Source of the DNA: Bemisia tabaci | Taxonomy: Eukaryota; Arthropoda; Insecta; Hemiptera; Aleyrodidae | DNA length: 64,000 nucleotides | Direction of reading: 5' to 3' | Assembly (NCBI RefSeq): GCF_918797505.1 | Contig: NC_092793.1 | Span: forward strand, 58,857,749 to 58,921,748 | Part shown: positions 11,341 to 23,962 of the stretch, one piece after another | Layout of the letters: every line of letters starts with the position of its first letter | How positions within the stretch are numbered: position 1 is the first letter of the stretch | Made by a program: the position numbers and the translations under genes | The notes under the pieces: model-generated | What the model was told of the DNA's origin: nothing | Seen by the model: the letters and a program-made list of their open reading frames with translations, nothing else | Database searches by the model: none

Positions 11341-11344
11341 ATTA

Positions 11345-12181
11345 CTAACTTACATCACAACATAATCAATTTTCCGAACTCCATGATTCAAATGTATTAC
11401 AACGTAGCCGGCCCTCAATTTGCGAGAAAATTAGGTATATTTGAGCATGATGTGTAGAGTTTCCTATAATCTACTTTAATGAGTCATCCTTAGTTGAGAT
11501 TTCTCTTTTTTTCCCTCTCGGAAAAATAATGTTGAATTTAAGTGCGAGATTGAGAAAAAAATTAAATCGTGATGAATTGCTCGGAATTTGGAACATCACA
11601 TGCCTAAGTATACGTTCATGATTTTGTAAATGCAATGGCGAAACTTAAGCACAATAAAGGCAGGAATATATAGGTATTCGTGAAAATTATATTATTTTCG
11701 GCACTAGCCCTCCTGTAATGTGAGCTGTGTGGAGTTATAGTCTTCAGAACCTTAAAAATTAAAAGAGATGGATATACGTATGAGAAAGAGATAGGTAGAA
11801 TAATATGACAAACAAAAAAGGGGGAATTAAATAGAGATTAGTTTGTTTAATAAAGGAAATGAATGCGGCGGTTATATTTTGATAAGATAGTACTAGGGTC
11901 AGAATATAGAGGAAATTATTTGGATCCAGAATGCTAATAATGTGTACAGGGTATTAAAACATGGCGAGCTGCTTGTGGGTGGAGAGCATTACATGATAGG
12001 GAAGTTGGAGAAGAGGATTCCATAGTAAGAGATTGATGGGTTAAAGTATTGTAACTGAGACAAAGGATCCTGTTGCGACGCGACAATGGAATGGAGATCA
12101 AAATCGCCACCAAGTTGCATGGGAAACAAAGAGGGAAAGCGGAGGAAATTATTGTGAGGTCCGACTGCAAGTTGCTCAATT
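11345..12181. other. Intergenic sequence
   Basis: No gene recognised. Purine-biased from about 11755 to 11900. Confidence 0.45.
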
Positions 12182-12423
12182 CTGCCGTGCTACGTAAAAA
12201 CGTCATATAAGCATCCGAATGTTGTCAAATTTCTTCTTTGAAAATTTTTATTTTTTTAAGAAAGTTGTGAATATTATTCCTTAAAATTTTCAGACTCTTT
12301 GGATCAAATTACGAGCGAAATCCGGAGAAAAATTGAAAGAGAAATTAGAGAAACTTCGTAATTTTTCGGACGAAAATTGGCAACACCTGATGGCTCATAC
12401 GGCGTTCTTACCTAGCACGGCAG
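12182..12423. mobile_element. MITE, CTGCCGTGC family, copy at 12.2 kb
   Basis: Ends CTGCCGTGCTACG and CCTAGCACGGCAG with complementary subterminal blocks. Flanking four bases are AATT and TATT, a 3 of 4 match, fitting a decayed 4 bp duplication. Confidence 0.75.
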
Positions 12424-13131
12424 TATTGCGGGTATGATTCGAGTCACGAGAGGTTTCGGGCGCTTCCGCCGGTGTTAACCCTTTGAAGGGCATCCCCTGT
12501 CCGCGGCTAAGCCTAAGCGATCAAAAGCGGTCAGTGAAGTTTACAGGGCTTCAAAAAGACTGAATCCGGGTCATCTCGTAGCCGCCGCACTCTGATGTGA
12601 CGCTCGGTCGGGTGTCAATATTATGCCGAGCGTGAATAATGAGGCAACGCTAATCAATCACTGTGAAAAAGCAAGGGGGGATGATCCGCCTTGTCCCGAT
12701 TATGCAGCTGCCCCTCCCCGCGCCCCTTTGATGGTCAACACTCTCCGGCCGATTCCGTAGTTTTACGCTTTTTCAATCTCACCGTTTAGCGGGATTCTCG
12801 AACGGAACATGAAGTAAGAGGAAAAGTAGATTATCTACGTCACAACGCGGACTCAAAAAAAACGTAAACAAATAATAAATTAGTCGTGGTGAATAAAATT
12901 CAAGCATCAAAGGATCGTTCAATTATTGCCTGATAAGGCATTTTGGGTGACTTTTTACCCCCCCCCCCTCCTCCCTCCTCCGCCCTTTTAATATGAGAGA
13001 TCCTGCGCCTGCCCTTCAATTTTTTTAGAAAATAGCGGAGAGATCCTAAAAAAAATTCTAAATCTTTAAATCTCAAATAAAATCTTGAATAGCTTACAGG
13101 AGAAAAAAGTATTAGGGGTTATTTCTTAAAA
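12424..13131. other. Intergenic, moderately GC-rich
   Basis: CpG-richer than its surroundings at 12430-12780; no coding frame or promoter motif stands out. A C-run with CTCC repeats is near 12958-12990. Confidence 0.4.
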
Positions 13132-13217
13132 TTGTGGTACTATCCCAATTTGTTGGATGATATGGTCATTTTAAATACATTTTGGGAGCACCGAAACTCA
13201 AGTTTGGGTAGGACCAC
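13132..13217. repeat. Small TIR remnant
   Basis: TGGTACTATCCCAATTT is repeated inverted as AAGTTTGGGTAGGACCA about 60 bases later. The left end is shared with the foldback near 14822 (CTATACCCCAATTTGTTGG). Confidence 0.5.
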
Positions 13218-14821
13218 ATCATTTGGTTTAGTTTGGTTGAAAAATGCAATTTTTCAATTTAACTATCAATATAGTACATTTATTACACTACGGCCATAGA
13301 CTAGCGATGCGGCAGCTTTCGACGGCGAAATTTACGGGCGAAGCCACATTTTACTCGCGTAGAAGTTTAGGAATGCTGTGAGCAGGCACATTTTTCATTT
13401 TAGCTCACTTCACTGACGTCAAACCGAAAAGTTAGCGGGCGGCAATGCGCTGAAATTTTGACAAAGTGGGAACAACCGCTCTCGGAGTAGGACACAATTT
13501 GTAGCCACTTAGTTACATCTATACATCTTGGCATGCTTCTAAAAGAATTCAACCGATGTGAATAAAGATTAGATGGATTTTCACCGGAATCCATTCGATC
13601 CATTCGAGTGCTAGCCATATATCCATGATCGGGTTTATTTTTTAGACTTTTGTAAAAATGTCGAGTGCAGTCAATGAGATCAGGCATTTCGACAAATGCC
13701 CAGGCATAGTCGAATGTCCTCCTTCAGATTTACATTTGGAATCTTTTAGGTAGTTTTTGAGGACAAAATGCACTTGAAATGCAAATAAGAATGATTCGTA
13801 ACATTTGACGGTCAATTCAATGACTTTTGGTGCTAAAGTGAACATTTGCCTCAATATTACATTTTATTTAAGACGAAATATTTATGAATTTTGAAGATTA
13901 AAGTCGACGAGGTACATATAATTATTAATGTCTAAAGGGTAAACAATTTTATATTCAAATAATGAGAATATTGAGACCTTTTCATCAAAAACATACAAGG
14001 CTATAGGAATTTTCAACGTCTGACTATCCATTCAGATACTTGATAAAATGTCTAATTCGGTTATTAATCTACATGGCCAAAATCAAAATCACTAGAAAAC
14101 ACTGAAAACATTTTTTTTTAAAAAAAAAAAAACAGAAGTTGAGAAAAATCCTGATGGCAGTAAATTTACTTTCAAAGTTGCTCTCAAACGAACTAAATCA
14201 TTCGACCAAACAGTCTCTTCATTCGAGTCCACTTCGTAAGCAAATAGACGGTAAAAAGTGTCAAAGATTAGGGAATTTACAGCTCCAACTTTCGCAATAA
14301 CCGGTGAACCAACGCTTAGACGCCCTTTATCACTTATGCGGCGAGGCGGCTGCATCAGAAGTTGGGGGGCGGCGGGAGGGGGAGGATGACGTCACGGTGA
14401 ACCCGATTCTCGAGGGAGTAACAATTATGATAATGAATCGGGGCGCACCGGCAGAATGCTGCTAACTCAGGGTTGATTACTCCCCGCCGGATTTGCCACC
14501 CTCTCTCTCGGGGTGCTTTGAACGTCGGCCAAAAAGACCAGTGTAGCGGAGGTATTAACAGGTTTTATAGCCGGTGGGTAACCGTTTCCAAACTGCGACA
14601 GCTGTTTCAGTGACAGCCGAAAGGCACTAAAGGCTCTCGAGCTGAGCCGGCGCTAGGAGCGATACCTTTTCCGTTTCTTCGTCTAGTAACTCGTCCAAGC
14701 ACTCTTTTATTCCCACGTACTCTTATACTTCAAGTCAATTCTAAAATTGGAGCACGCATGAAGAAAATCTATAGGTTCATTTAGAGCACTGAAGTTTTCA
14801 TCAAAGTAACCGAAGTTTTAA
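13218..14821. other. Intergenic sequence
   Basis: No gene recognised. A GC-richer patch at 14335-14680 contains a perfect TGACGTCA (about 14388), but nothing else argues for a promoter. Confidence 0.4.
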
Positions 14822-15006
14822 TGACGACGGAAAAAAGTGTCGGGGTTGGTACTATACCCCAATTTGTTGGATGATATGGACATTTCCGATGGATTAATTG
14901 TGCTGGTGCCGCAGCATTTGAGTCAGTACTCTAATTTATCGGAGTACTACAACAATTAATTGGAAATTTCCATACGATCCAACAACACCGTGTTTTTTTA
15001 TTTTCG
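14822..15006. repeat. Foldback element
   Basis: Ends ACGACGGAAAAAAGTG and the rough complement TTTTTTTATTTTCGT. Inside, TGTTGGATGATATGGACATT pairs with an inverted copy around 14965-14990, including TTAATTGT / ACAATTAA. Weakly complementary AAGTAACCGAAG / GATGTAACTAAAG blocks outside suggest it sits in an older foldback (about 14785-15170). Confidence 0.5.
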
Positions 15007-15329
15007 TAAATGGACTTTAGTTGATGTAACTAAAGTTTCCGAACAACACCCTGTGGTGTTGAATTTTCTACCAAAGTTCAGTTTGTACAACTGATACTTT
15101 AGTAATCCATATGAACTGAGATTTAGTACGTGTAACCTAAGTTTTATTTCTTCGTATATCACTGTAGAATCTTTAGCGCTACTTCCGGAAAAACCCCATC
15201 ACAATGCGCCAATCTAATGGGACCACAAAAGAAATGGTGATAGTGATTTCTTCTGAGAAAAATGTATACACCTATTCCGGATGTATCATTAATCTGTCTC
15301 TCGAAAATTCAATTCATATCTGTAAAACG

Positions 15330-15475
15330 CACAAATGGGCCTGTTGCAAACTTTTGCCAGAGCAAAAATAAAAGTTGTTTCTATCAGTCAATGTCTCAAA
15401 AATCACGATGAGCGCATCGACAAAGTTTGAAATGCACCCCTAACTTCACAATCTGCGTAGGAAATTTGCGTTTTC
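15330..15475 (+). repeat. Dispersed repeat, copy 2
   Basis: Direct match to 3561-3706, with the shared blocks TGTTGCAAAC and ATGAGCGCATCG. Confidence 0.6.
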
Positions 15476-17453
15476 TTGAGCAAAGCATTCTTAGCAAACG
15501 CTGTCTCACCTTGATTTATTTCTGCTTAGCTCGTGGTACTTTACAATTTCAAAACAGAATCTATAAAGTCGGAACTTTTCGCACATCCATATTGGAACCA
15601 TGTGCTAGTGAAGCTTTAGGAGAATTTCAAATACAATTCGACAAGGCAAGCAACGCTCGTTCATGATCGTGTGACGTCTAGAACAGGCGTCTGTTGTTCT
15701 TTGTCTGGGCTCTCTTTTGATCACTGATAACAGGCTTTGCATCTTCGTCTGTAGCCTGAAAGTGTCAACGGCACTGTAATATTCAAATTTTAATTTCCAC
15801 TCTCTCAAAGACGGCAAGGATTCCTACGGCAAAGACTTCGCCGTAACATGCTGCTTTGCGCCATGACAGGGATCCACAGTGGAGAATTTCAAAGCAAAAG
15901 GAGAGCAATGTGCCTCTCAACGTTGGCATGTTCTCTTGAATACCTAATACTTTTTTTAAATGAACTGACTGGATAATGCTGGTTTTCTATTTTCCTCTAT
16001 TTAGTAGAGTAACTCTTGGAACCTATCAATTCAAATGAAAACAATATGGATCATTACGCACTAAAATGGTGTACAAGCACTCGGGCTCCTTCAACGTTTA
16101 TTTTATTTACCGATGATTTCTGAGGATCCACTGGGTCAATTTCAGTGATTTTCTGGCTATTTGACAAAAGCAATCACCGACGGATGATCGAAGTCGTTTA
16201 TCAGCCGGGAAGATTTCCTTGTGCTTATAGACCCTACTAAGAAAAGCTGACTAAGATAATTACTCCAAAACTTAGTAAAATCTTATGAAGTGCGTTGATT
16301 TTTTTTTTTAACGAATACTTTTTATTCGAGATTATGATAAATTCAAATACTGGTGAGCTCATAGGCAGATACACTAAAGGAGGTTCTGTTGGAACTCTCC
16401 TTTCCATTAAAAATGGGAGCGTGATGCACTTTTTTGGATCAAAACTTCAATCTGTTCCTTTCTTGTCCGAGAACTAATAAAAAATAACACAACATCCGGC
16501 ATTTTTGAACTGTCCGGAATAATATCCGTGACTTGTCGTCTTGCACTTAATAGCGAAGAAGAAATGGTGGATTGGCAACAGTGAATGCTCAATCCAAGTT
16601 AAAAAGCAGGAAGAGGAAATGAGCTTCCCCTGGCCTCTCCGGGCATTTTTCAAGCACCAGGTCGGCTTGAAACAATAGTGGAGTTAATTTCCGAGAGTGG
16701 TAAGGAGACTTTAAACTTTTGGATAAAAAAAAAACAGGAGTATATTACGCTGGTGGACAAATAATGGCCTTGACATTCGGAGCGGATAAGCGACACACCT
16801 TGACATCTTGCACCTTCACTCCCTCGTCTGACTCGGCGGGATTTGAAGGGCTGATAGCGTTCATGCCCGCCAACTGGCCCGTTCACCCCTTGACGTAATT
16901 ACATTACGACGTTTCGTCGTTATAAACTCGATTATGCAGCGTCTCGCTAACAAGGATGCCAACTTAAAATGTGACGGAGTCAAGCAAAAATATTCGTAAG
17001 AAAAGGGAAGAGCTAACTACACGCACTACGAAAGAGTAACCAACATTATGCAGAACCCAGAATACTTTGGTCAGTTTTTCATTCCATTAAAGGGGTGAAA
17101 TTGTTTGGTTAGATTCACTCAGGTTAGCAAGTTACTGATTTAAGATTTTTCAGAGTAACCTAGGGTTTTGGTTGATTTAAAAAATAATTGGTTGATCAGC
17201 CAAATCATTTTGATTGCACGGAAAAAGCACGGACATTTCAGATATGTATCACGGATTAAAAGGGTTCATTCTTCATAATTAGGTGTGAAAAGCACTCTTT
17301 GGGAGCAATTCATGAAGGATAAAAACGGAGAACTCGAGAACTGTCATGATTGGTCGACACAACTGTCGCTAACTTAGATACGGTTCACCTTGAAAGCTCA
17401 AATCATTAATAATGAAAATTATGGCTTGAAATGTTCACCTAAGGTTTTTAAGG
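15476..17453. other. Intergenic sequence
   Basis: No gene, RNA or element ends recognised. Confidence 0.45.
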
Positions 17454-17678
17454 ACTGGAAAAAAACCACATTGGATCTAGAGTCCAGACTCTTGCAAACA
17501 TTGACAAGAAAAAATACTCTTGATTCAATCAGATTTTTGCTTAAATCAAAAGGAAATCCGCTCAAATTAAGAGGCTTGATTCTTGATTTTCGCTAAAATC
17601 CGATTGAATCAAGAGCATTTTTTCTTGTCGATGTTTTTAAGAGTCTGGACTCTAGATCCAATATGGTTTTTTTCCAGT
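17454..17678. mobile_element. CACTGG-family foldback MITE, copy at 17.5 kb
   Basis: ACTGGAAAAAAACCACATTG at the left, complement at the right, then GATCTAGAGTCCAGACTCTT and GACAAGAAAAA blocks in both arms. 225 bp hairpin with an asymmetric centre (AAATCCGCTCAAATTAAGAG). Confidence 0.8.
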
Positions 17679-18385
17679 GAGGGTATTGGAAAGCGTGCTT
17701 CACCAAAACTGAAAAATCTACAGACCCCAAATCAGTGTTTAGTTCGATGTGCTGAAAAACTTAAATTTCCATTTTAAAGGTCGCTTTGCATTCCTCCGAA
17801 GAAGAAAAATAGTCCAAGAAAAAGTTAGAGTATACTTGTTTCAGCTATTCGTTTTTATTTACGCAAGATCTCCGAATTGCAGATATCTGCGTTCAGTCGT
17901 TACGGAAGTTTCAATTTCCAAGCTAGATGGCTGGATGACACACTGAAGGACTAAATACTAACGAACAGGCATCACCGCATGGACCGAAGTATAGTATACA
18001 AAGTGAGCTGCAGTAACTATGATTAATTATTCACCCATTCCCCTCGTCACCACCACCCGACCCCCGTGACTAGAAGTCGGGCAAGGGGGAGGGGGGGTGT
18101 CATCATTAAGCTCTCAGCCAAGTGCGAGTATCGAGAAAAAATTGGACAAGTTATTAATAACGGCATGTACTCCCATGGGCTGACCAGGAAGAGACAGGGA
18201 TAGGCGTTTGTGACAAGATGTCATAGCGCGCCGATGACGGAAACGATGGAATGCACCGGCACCCTGTGAACTGGGACTCGGGTTTGCCGATGAGTGGTAA
18301 GTTCATAACACAGTAAACTTGCACGTACATTTTGTAAACAAGCACGTGTCCATGCCGATGTTTTGGATTTTCACTACTCACGGCA
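17679..18385. other. Intergenic sequence
   Basis: No gene recognised. G-rich run near 18085-18100. Confidence 0.45.
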
Positions 18386-18617
18386 CACGGTGGATCGGGT
18401 CAATAGGAGAGGTCGGACAAAATTGAGAAACTTTAGACGCTCATAACTCCGTTTGTACAAAACTTTGAGGTTCTGAAAATGGTTCATTGGTTTCTTCGTG
18501 AAATTTTTTCCCCGGAGCACCCCTTGAAATTTAAAATGTGACGAAATAAACATCAGAATTTTCAGTTTTAGTCAAAAATTACATGTCCACCCTCGCGAAT
18601 TGACTCGATCCACTGTG
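18386..18617. mobile_element. Transib-like MITE with CACAGTG terminus
   Basis: 232 bp element. Its right end, read inward, is CACAGTGGATCGAGTCAATT; its left end is CACGGTGGATCGGGTCAAT, and similarity continues for about 30 bases. It is flanked by a perfect 5 bp direct repeat CGGCA (18381-18385 and 18618-18622). Transib elements are known for 5 bp GC-rich duplications and CAC-type ends related to the RAG heptamer CACAGTG. The assignment rests on ends and duplication only, since there is no transposase. A solo right end with CGGCG beside it lies at 38909-38926. Confidence 0.65.
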
Positions 18618-18622
18618 CGGCA

Positions 18623-19249
18623 CCGCCGAGAGTTTTCCTTGCAGACGCGTGAAATTAGCATGCGGTGAATTCTTGCTCGGTTATGAACATGCAAAGTTCC
18701 TGCGGTTTATTACAATTTTGGGACGTGAGATTTCCTTTGTGAGAAACAGAAAGAAATTAGGCTACCGCTGATGAACTAGAAAAAAGCGTCACCTATTACT
18801 TTGTTAAACTCAGACGTACGAAAGAATTTATGCAACGGAAAGTTCAGACAACAGTTAGGAACAAGATATTAACAAGTATTTTTGACGCACGTCTAGGTAT
18901 TAAAACTTAGATTGAACAAATGACGCCATTTGTAGATTTGCAATTTAACTAATGTCAATTATGAACAATTTTTTGAAGGTTGATTCTGAGACTTCCCGTT
19001 GAGTGGTTCATTTTCTTCTCAAAATGTTGAAGAGGAAGCGATGCAAAATTGTATGAAACACTTGTATATAACACTTTTATTTCGCATAAATTTTCTCATT
19101 TTCAAAGTCTTAATCCTTAAGGACGCTTGTTTACAATACGCTGTAGGCCTGATTAATTAATATTTAAAATGCTTAGGTTGGCAGCGGCACTTTTCAGGTC
19201 CGTTTTACATTCCATTTTCGTTTTACACGTTGCCGCCCTATGAATCGAG
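18623..19249. other. Intergenic sequence with a decayed repeat
   Basis: Around 18940-19045 blocks such as GAGTGGTTCATTTTCTTCTC and TTGAAGAGGAAGC match 58920-58982, so a decayed dispersed repeat is present. No gene. Confidence 0.4.
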
Positions 19250-19280
19250 TTGCCCATACTCTCCGCATAAAGGTACTCTA
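19250..19280 (+). repeat. Solo right end of TAGAGTACC hAT-like family
   Basis: CATACTCTCCGCATAAAGG followed by TACTCTA matches the right end of the element at 39349-39699. No left end seen. Confidence 0.55.
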
Positions 19281-19744
19281 GATCCGAGTGTTGCAGATTC
19301 AGTCTCGACAATTGCGAGTAGATTTATTTTGCACGGTATGACATGAGATGGGTTTGTGAAAAACAAATCACTTTTCATGAGCTGCAGTTTGCAAACTTGA
19401 ATCGCAACTTGGACAGTCCCGGTCGAAATGTAACTGCGCGAGTTACCCTCCAAAGTAAATCGTCTTTGTTCGGATCCCTCTCGAAACGACCGCGAAGCGA
19501 CTCGGTGAAAGCCCATTCGGGAGCGGAGAACAAAGCTCAAAAAATCCGAAGCGGACGAGGAGAGGGGAAAAAAGAGAGGAGAACGAATCGTAATAATTAA
19601 GAGATTAATGGTTCTCTGCGGCTCTGTTTACAAGCTGCACTACTGTTATCGAAAGTTCCGAGTTCAGGGAGAAAGAAAGTTAGTGGAAATTGGTCCGACA
19701 GGGGACTCCCTTGCCACGTTCACCACCGAAATCCAAGACCAATA
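19281..19744. other. Intergenic sequence
   Basis: No gene recognised; purine-rich near 19550-19590. Confidence 0.4.
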
Positions 19745-19997
19745 CCGCCGTACTGAGTGAAAACGCCGTACGAGAGATCCGGCGTTGCCAAATTTCCTTC
19801 GACAAATTACGAATTTTCAGGGGAAACTGCGAATGTTTCTCCTCCGATTTTTTACAGGATTTCGTTCGTAATTCGATAAGAAAAGTTTGAAAATTCTGCG
19901 GAAAAATATTCATAGCTTTCCTCAAAAACAAATATTTTCTAAGAAAAGATTTGGCAACGTTCGAATGCTTATACAGCGTTCTTACTTACCACGGTAG
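19745..19997. mobile_element. MITE, CTGCCGTGC family, copy at 19.7 kb
   Basis: Decayed ends CCGCCGTACTGAG and CTTACCACGGTAG with matching inner blocks. Flanked by AATA on both sides (19741-19744, 19998-20001): 4 bp duplication. Confidence 0.75.
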
Positions 19998-20938
19998 AAT
20001 ATGTTCCTCGCGGGTGAGACCCGTCCCATGCGCCGAGTTTGCAACTCGGCGGCTCGGCCGAAGATGCTGTGGATGCTGATCAATAGAAATACCAGGTTGT
20101 TAAGTTTGTCGACAATGTTGCTCGTAGAAAAGTTCCGAGCGAGCCGAAAGAAACATATTTCATTTGAGGACACAATATCGGCCGAGAGGTTAAACTCCTC
20201 AAACATATTTACAGCCTAAACTATCATGAAAATGCGTTTTTATCATCATAACATCTCCTTTAAAACCACCAATCTCCTTAGAAGGTGGAAAAGTTGTGGT
20301 ATACTAAAGAATTAGTGTTAATATTTTACACAGCCTCGGGAGAAAGGGTCACAAATTGATTGCAATAAAACTTTTTAATTATTCAATTAAACGAAAAATT
20401 AACTTTGTAACACATGCCTTCCAAAGAGAAAGATGAAGGAACAATGGTGGTGATTTTAAAATTTTGAAAGCTTCAAGTTGGATAGTTGAAAGTTCATCTT
20501 AGCTGCGGCCTGATGGTTAAAATTTATATCAGCACGACAAGACAAAAAAAAAGTCGGCACATTACTCGGCAAAGATAGGGTTCTGTCTTGTCTTATTGTG
20601 CCGAAAAAGCTGGAAGTAGTTTAAAGAATCAGGTTGCTGGAAAAATATCTTGTAAAATACTTTGATCCGTTAAAAGGAGAAAAATCTCCAGACTGGTTGT
20701 TTACAGTCTACTGTGAATACAACTGATTACACACGGTTTTATGTTTGAATTGTCTACACCCCCATGGTTATATTTGAAGGAAAACAGCGCGACAAATACC
20801 GTGCAAAGTGAAGGGAAGGAGGCTGCAATGCTTATCAATGTTAGATATCAAAAGTTAGAAGAATTTTTTAATGAAAAAAGAAGATAGACGGGAGAGGGAT
20901 GCGCGCCAATCTTTTCAAAAGAAGCGGTGACATGTATA
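19998..20938. other. Intergenic sequence
   Basis: A small foldback at about 20533-20606 pairs CACGACAAGACAAA with TGTCTTGTCTTATTGTGC. No gene recognised. Confidence 0.45.
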
Positions 20939-21195
20939 CTGCCGTGCTAAGGAAAAACGCTGTATGAACATTCGAGAGTTGCCAAATTCCCCTCGATAAA
21001 ATGTTCGTTCTCGAGGAAAGGTATTAATATTTTCCCTTGAAATTTTCAGGACTTTTCGATGGAATGCGAGCTACATTATATTATATGAAAAATTGGAAGA
21101 AAAATATTCATAAGTTTACCAGGAAATTCGTGTTTTATCAAAGGAAATTTGACAACACCTGAAGGCTCATACGGCGTTCTTTCCTACCACGGCAG
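20939..21195. mobile_element. MITE, CTGCCGTGC family, copy at 20.9 kb
   Basis: CTGCCGTGCTAAGGAAAAAC at the left end, with CCTACCACGGCAG at the right. Flanked by TATA on both sides, a 4 bp duplication. Confidence 0.85.
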
Positions 21196-21767
21196 TATAA
21201 GAGAAGAGACGAAGAGCGAGGAGCTTTTCAAATTTTCAATTCAACCGGAAGGAGACATTGACCCTCCGAAGCGATTAAATCGCCCTCCGCGAGGGGGTGA
21301 TTATTTTAATTAAAAGCAAGCAAGGAATTTTATAGAAAGTTTTCATAATTTATTGGTGCGACCTCTCGTACATTTGTGTCATGGCATTGCAGATTGCAGG
21401 GCCTATAACGCGTAACTGCTGTTTAGTGAGATGTACGAGCTTGACTCTTAAATTTTTTTTCTTCATTTCTTTTTTCCTTTTTTATACTTATTAATTGGGA
21501 CAACAAAGTTCGAAGGGATGGACTCTCCGAGAAAATAGCGAATAATTACAAGCATTATAACACAAAAGAGCTGCCCTCTCCGCGATTTTTCTCGCTACGA
21601 GTTGCCGGGGATTCACCGTGATTGATATATTCCTCTCAATCAGAGAAAATACGACTTACGGATATACTTTTCGGCAAGTCACACTATGTAATGCAAATTT
21701 TCAACTCGGAGGTCTCTTAAAGTATCCAAAATTAATGTTCCTGACTTTTTATTCAATTTTTCTTCGA
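21196..21767. other. Intergenic sequence
   Basis: No gene recognised; T-rich run near 21450-21485. Confidence 0.4.
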
Positions 21768-22392
21768 CTCTCTCCGAGAGTCCTTTTACACCGAGAGTAA
21801 AGACAATTACGAAACCATTTCTGATTGGTTACCGTATTTCAGGCCTCCACAGTGTCACAAACGCGGGATTAAAGATTACATTTTACCAATTGCAAAGACT
21901 ATAAACCGGAATGGACCGGGGAATTGAATGCACGGCAAGGAACGAACGGAATGAGCGAGGGGACGGGGACAGGAATTTGGGAATGAGGTGATCAAAGATT
22001 ACGAAAAGCGTCCAATTTGTGTAACCTTTATTCCCGTTCGTGAAATCCAAGAGCCACGTTGGTTGTCTCAACTCCCCGTATGAATGGAGTCCCTTTATAG
22101 AGATAGTTAAGACAACGCGGCTCATGGATGTCACAAACGGGAATGAAGATTACACAAATTGAGCTTTTTTGTAATCTTTGATCAACCCACTCCCGACTGC
22201 CTATCTCCGTTCCCCCTCTCACTCCTTTTGTTCCTTGCCGTACCCCCAATGTCCCGGTCCATTCCAGTTTTTAATCTTTGCACTTGGTGAAAGTGTAATT
22301 TTTCTTCCCGTTTGTGACAGTTTAATGGTCTAAAACACGGGAACCAATCAGAAATGAATGCGCATTGTCTTTACTCTCAGTATAAAGGGACT
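21768..22392. mobile_element. Long foldback element, about 620 bp, with multi-level pairing
   Basis: Outer arms: CACCGAGAGTAAAGACAATT (from about 21790) pairs with the block near 22370; CTGATTGGTTACCGT pairs with ACGGGAACCAATCAG. Middle arms: CGGAATGGACCGGGG pairs with CCCGGTCCATTCCAG. Inner arms: GATCAAAGATTACGAAAAG pairs with the region ending TAATCTTTGATCAA. The centre carries a copy of the terminal block (GAGTCCCTTTATAG). The right end is disrupted by the hAT at 22399. Confidence 0.7.
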
Positions 22393-22398
22393 CTACGT

Positions 22399-23193
22399 CA
22401 GGGCCGGATTTACATACTTGCCGCCCATGGGCCGCCTGTATTTTGCCGCCCCTTTCTCAATCGGTTTGGAACATCAATAAAAACCATCAAGAGAACGTGC
22501 CGGAGGGGGAGGGGTGCATAAAACGCGTTTATCTACTCGGGTTGGATACATTTTTTGCGAAAGCCCTGTCAACACTACTAGCAAAATTTCACGGAACTTT
22601 GCTCGAAATTTAAGTTCCGTAAACATATCTCTGTGTAGACAAGGTCCTCCATTTATGAGAAATGAACCAAAAAATTGAAAGAACAAACATACTTTTAACG
22701 TCCGCCGCTGCGCCGCGCCGGACTGATCGCACTGTGTTTGGCGCAATGCGTGAAGTATTCCTGCAGTCTTGTAGGCGCTACGCGTTTCACGCCAACCGCT
22801 CATGACCGCACTGTGTTTGACGCATTGGGTGAAGTATTCCTGCAGTCTTGTAGGCGCTAATATGGGTTACATGTCGACCGCCGCGCCGTGCCGAGGGCTT
22901 GGCCTTTCCATCTCAAGTCCTCGTCATCATTCCTCTCTGCGCTGAGCTCCAGGCCAAATTGCGTGTTTAGTTCCTCTCTTAACTCGACTAATTAAAAACG
23001 CTGTCTCTTTTATCTCCGAAAAACGAAAAAACTAGAAATTACTATACTCTCAGGAAAGAGAGATTTTGTCCCCTTTTCTCATTGATATTTTTTTTTTCTG
23101 AATCCGATTTGTTTTATACCTACATTTAAAAAAATTGCAAAATTTGCAGCCATGGGCCGCGGCCCATGTGGCCACCCCCTTAATCCGGCCCTG
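22399..23193. mobile_element. Non-autonomous hAT element, copy 1 (795 bp)
   Basis: Ends CAGGGCCGGATTTA and TAATCCGGCCCTG. Flanked by a perfect 8 bp duplication CTCTACGT (22391-22398 and 23194-23201), close to the hAT target consensus nTCTAGAn. The subterminal region is rich in GGCCCATGGGC-type palindromes. Two imperfect ~75 bp units (GCGTGAAGTATTCCTGCAGT core) lie at 22720-22860. No transposase frame. Inverted relative to the copy at 30071. Confidence 0.9.
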
Positions 23194-23201
23194 CTCTACG
23201 T

Positions 23202-23962
23202 ATGAAGGGACTCTACTCTCTCCGAAAAAATGTCTCGCTGCGAAAAAAAGGCGGCAGCGTAGCGGATCGAATGCATCAGACTCCGGAGTCTAAGAATATG
23301 CTCTCGAGAACTTTTCTTTCTCCAAAACTTCCCACTCCTGCCCTCTCGCGAGCACATTTATTCCTCCGAATCGTTTTCAAATGAAATTAAACGGTAATGC
23401 GGTGCGGGACCGAAGAGGGCGGCGGACCAGAACCAGGACAAGGAACTTGGAAGTTGGAACGGGAGCTCTAACTTGATCAATCATCCGCTCTGCATTAAAA
23501 CAGAATAAATAACACAAACCGTTCCGTTCCGCCATGCCGGCTGTTCTCGGATTCTGGACCGTACCAAGTCCATCGGTGTTGACACATTTATCGGTAAACG
23601 AAATATTTCTGAATACTTTTTTGCAGGCAAAAGTCGCCTTTAGGGAGATCTCACGTTTAAAACCCCTGGAGTTTCATCCACATGTTGTTAAAACGAATCT
23701 TTGTACTGAGATAAGCCTTGGTGTAAATTTTAGGTGTAGGGGTAGAGTAAGGGTTATTTGGTTTCATATTTTAGGAATATTATAGAGACATTTTTACAGA
23801 ATACCTCTGTGCAGTGGGGGTGTAATCCCAAGTTCATTTGAGCCTTGGAGAGTAAAAAAGTTATAGTCAATAGGGCTCATCTTACAGTATTGGTATGCAT
23901 ACGTTAAAGGAGATATTTGCATCACTTCAATGCCAAACCTGGCTTTAAAAAGCTTAAGGTAG
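23202..23962. other. Intergenic sequence
   Basis: Begins with the remnant of the foldback end (GAAGGGACTCTACTCTCTCC). No gene recognised. Confidence 0.4.

Noticed and set aside
9674..14396. Perfect TGACGTCA sites (about 9674 and 14388) as CRE promoters
   Set aside because: Isolated octamers with no adjoining promoter elements or exons; expected occasionally by chance.
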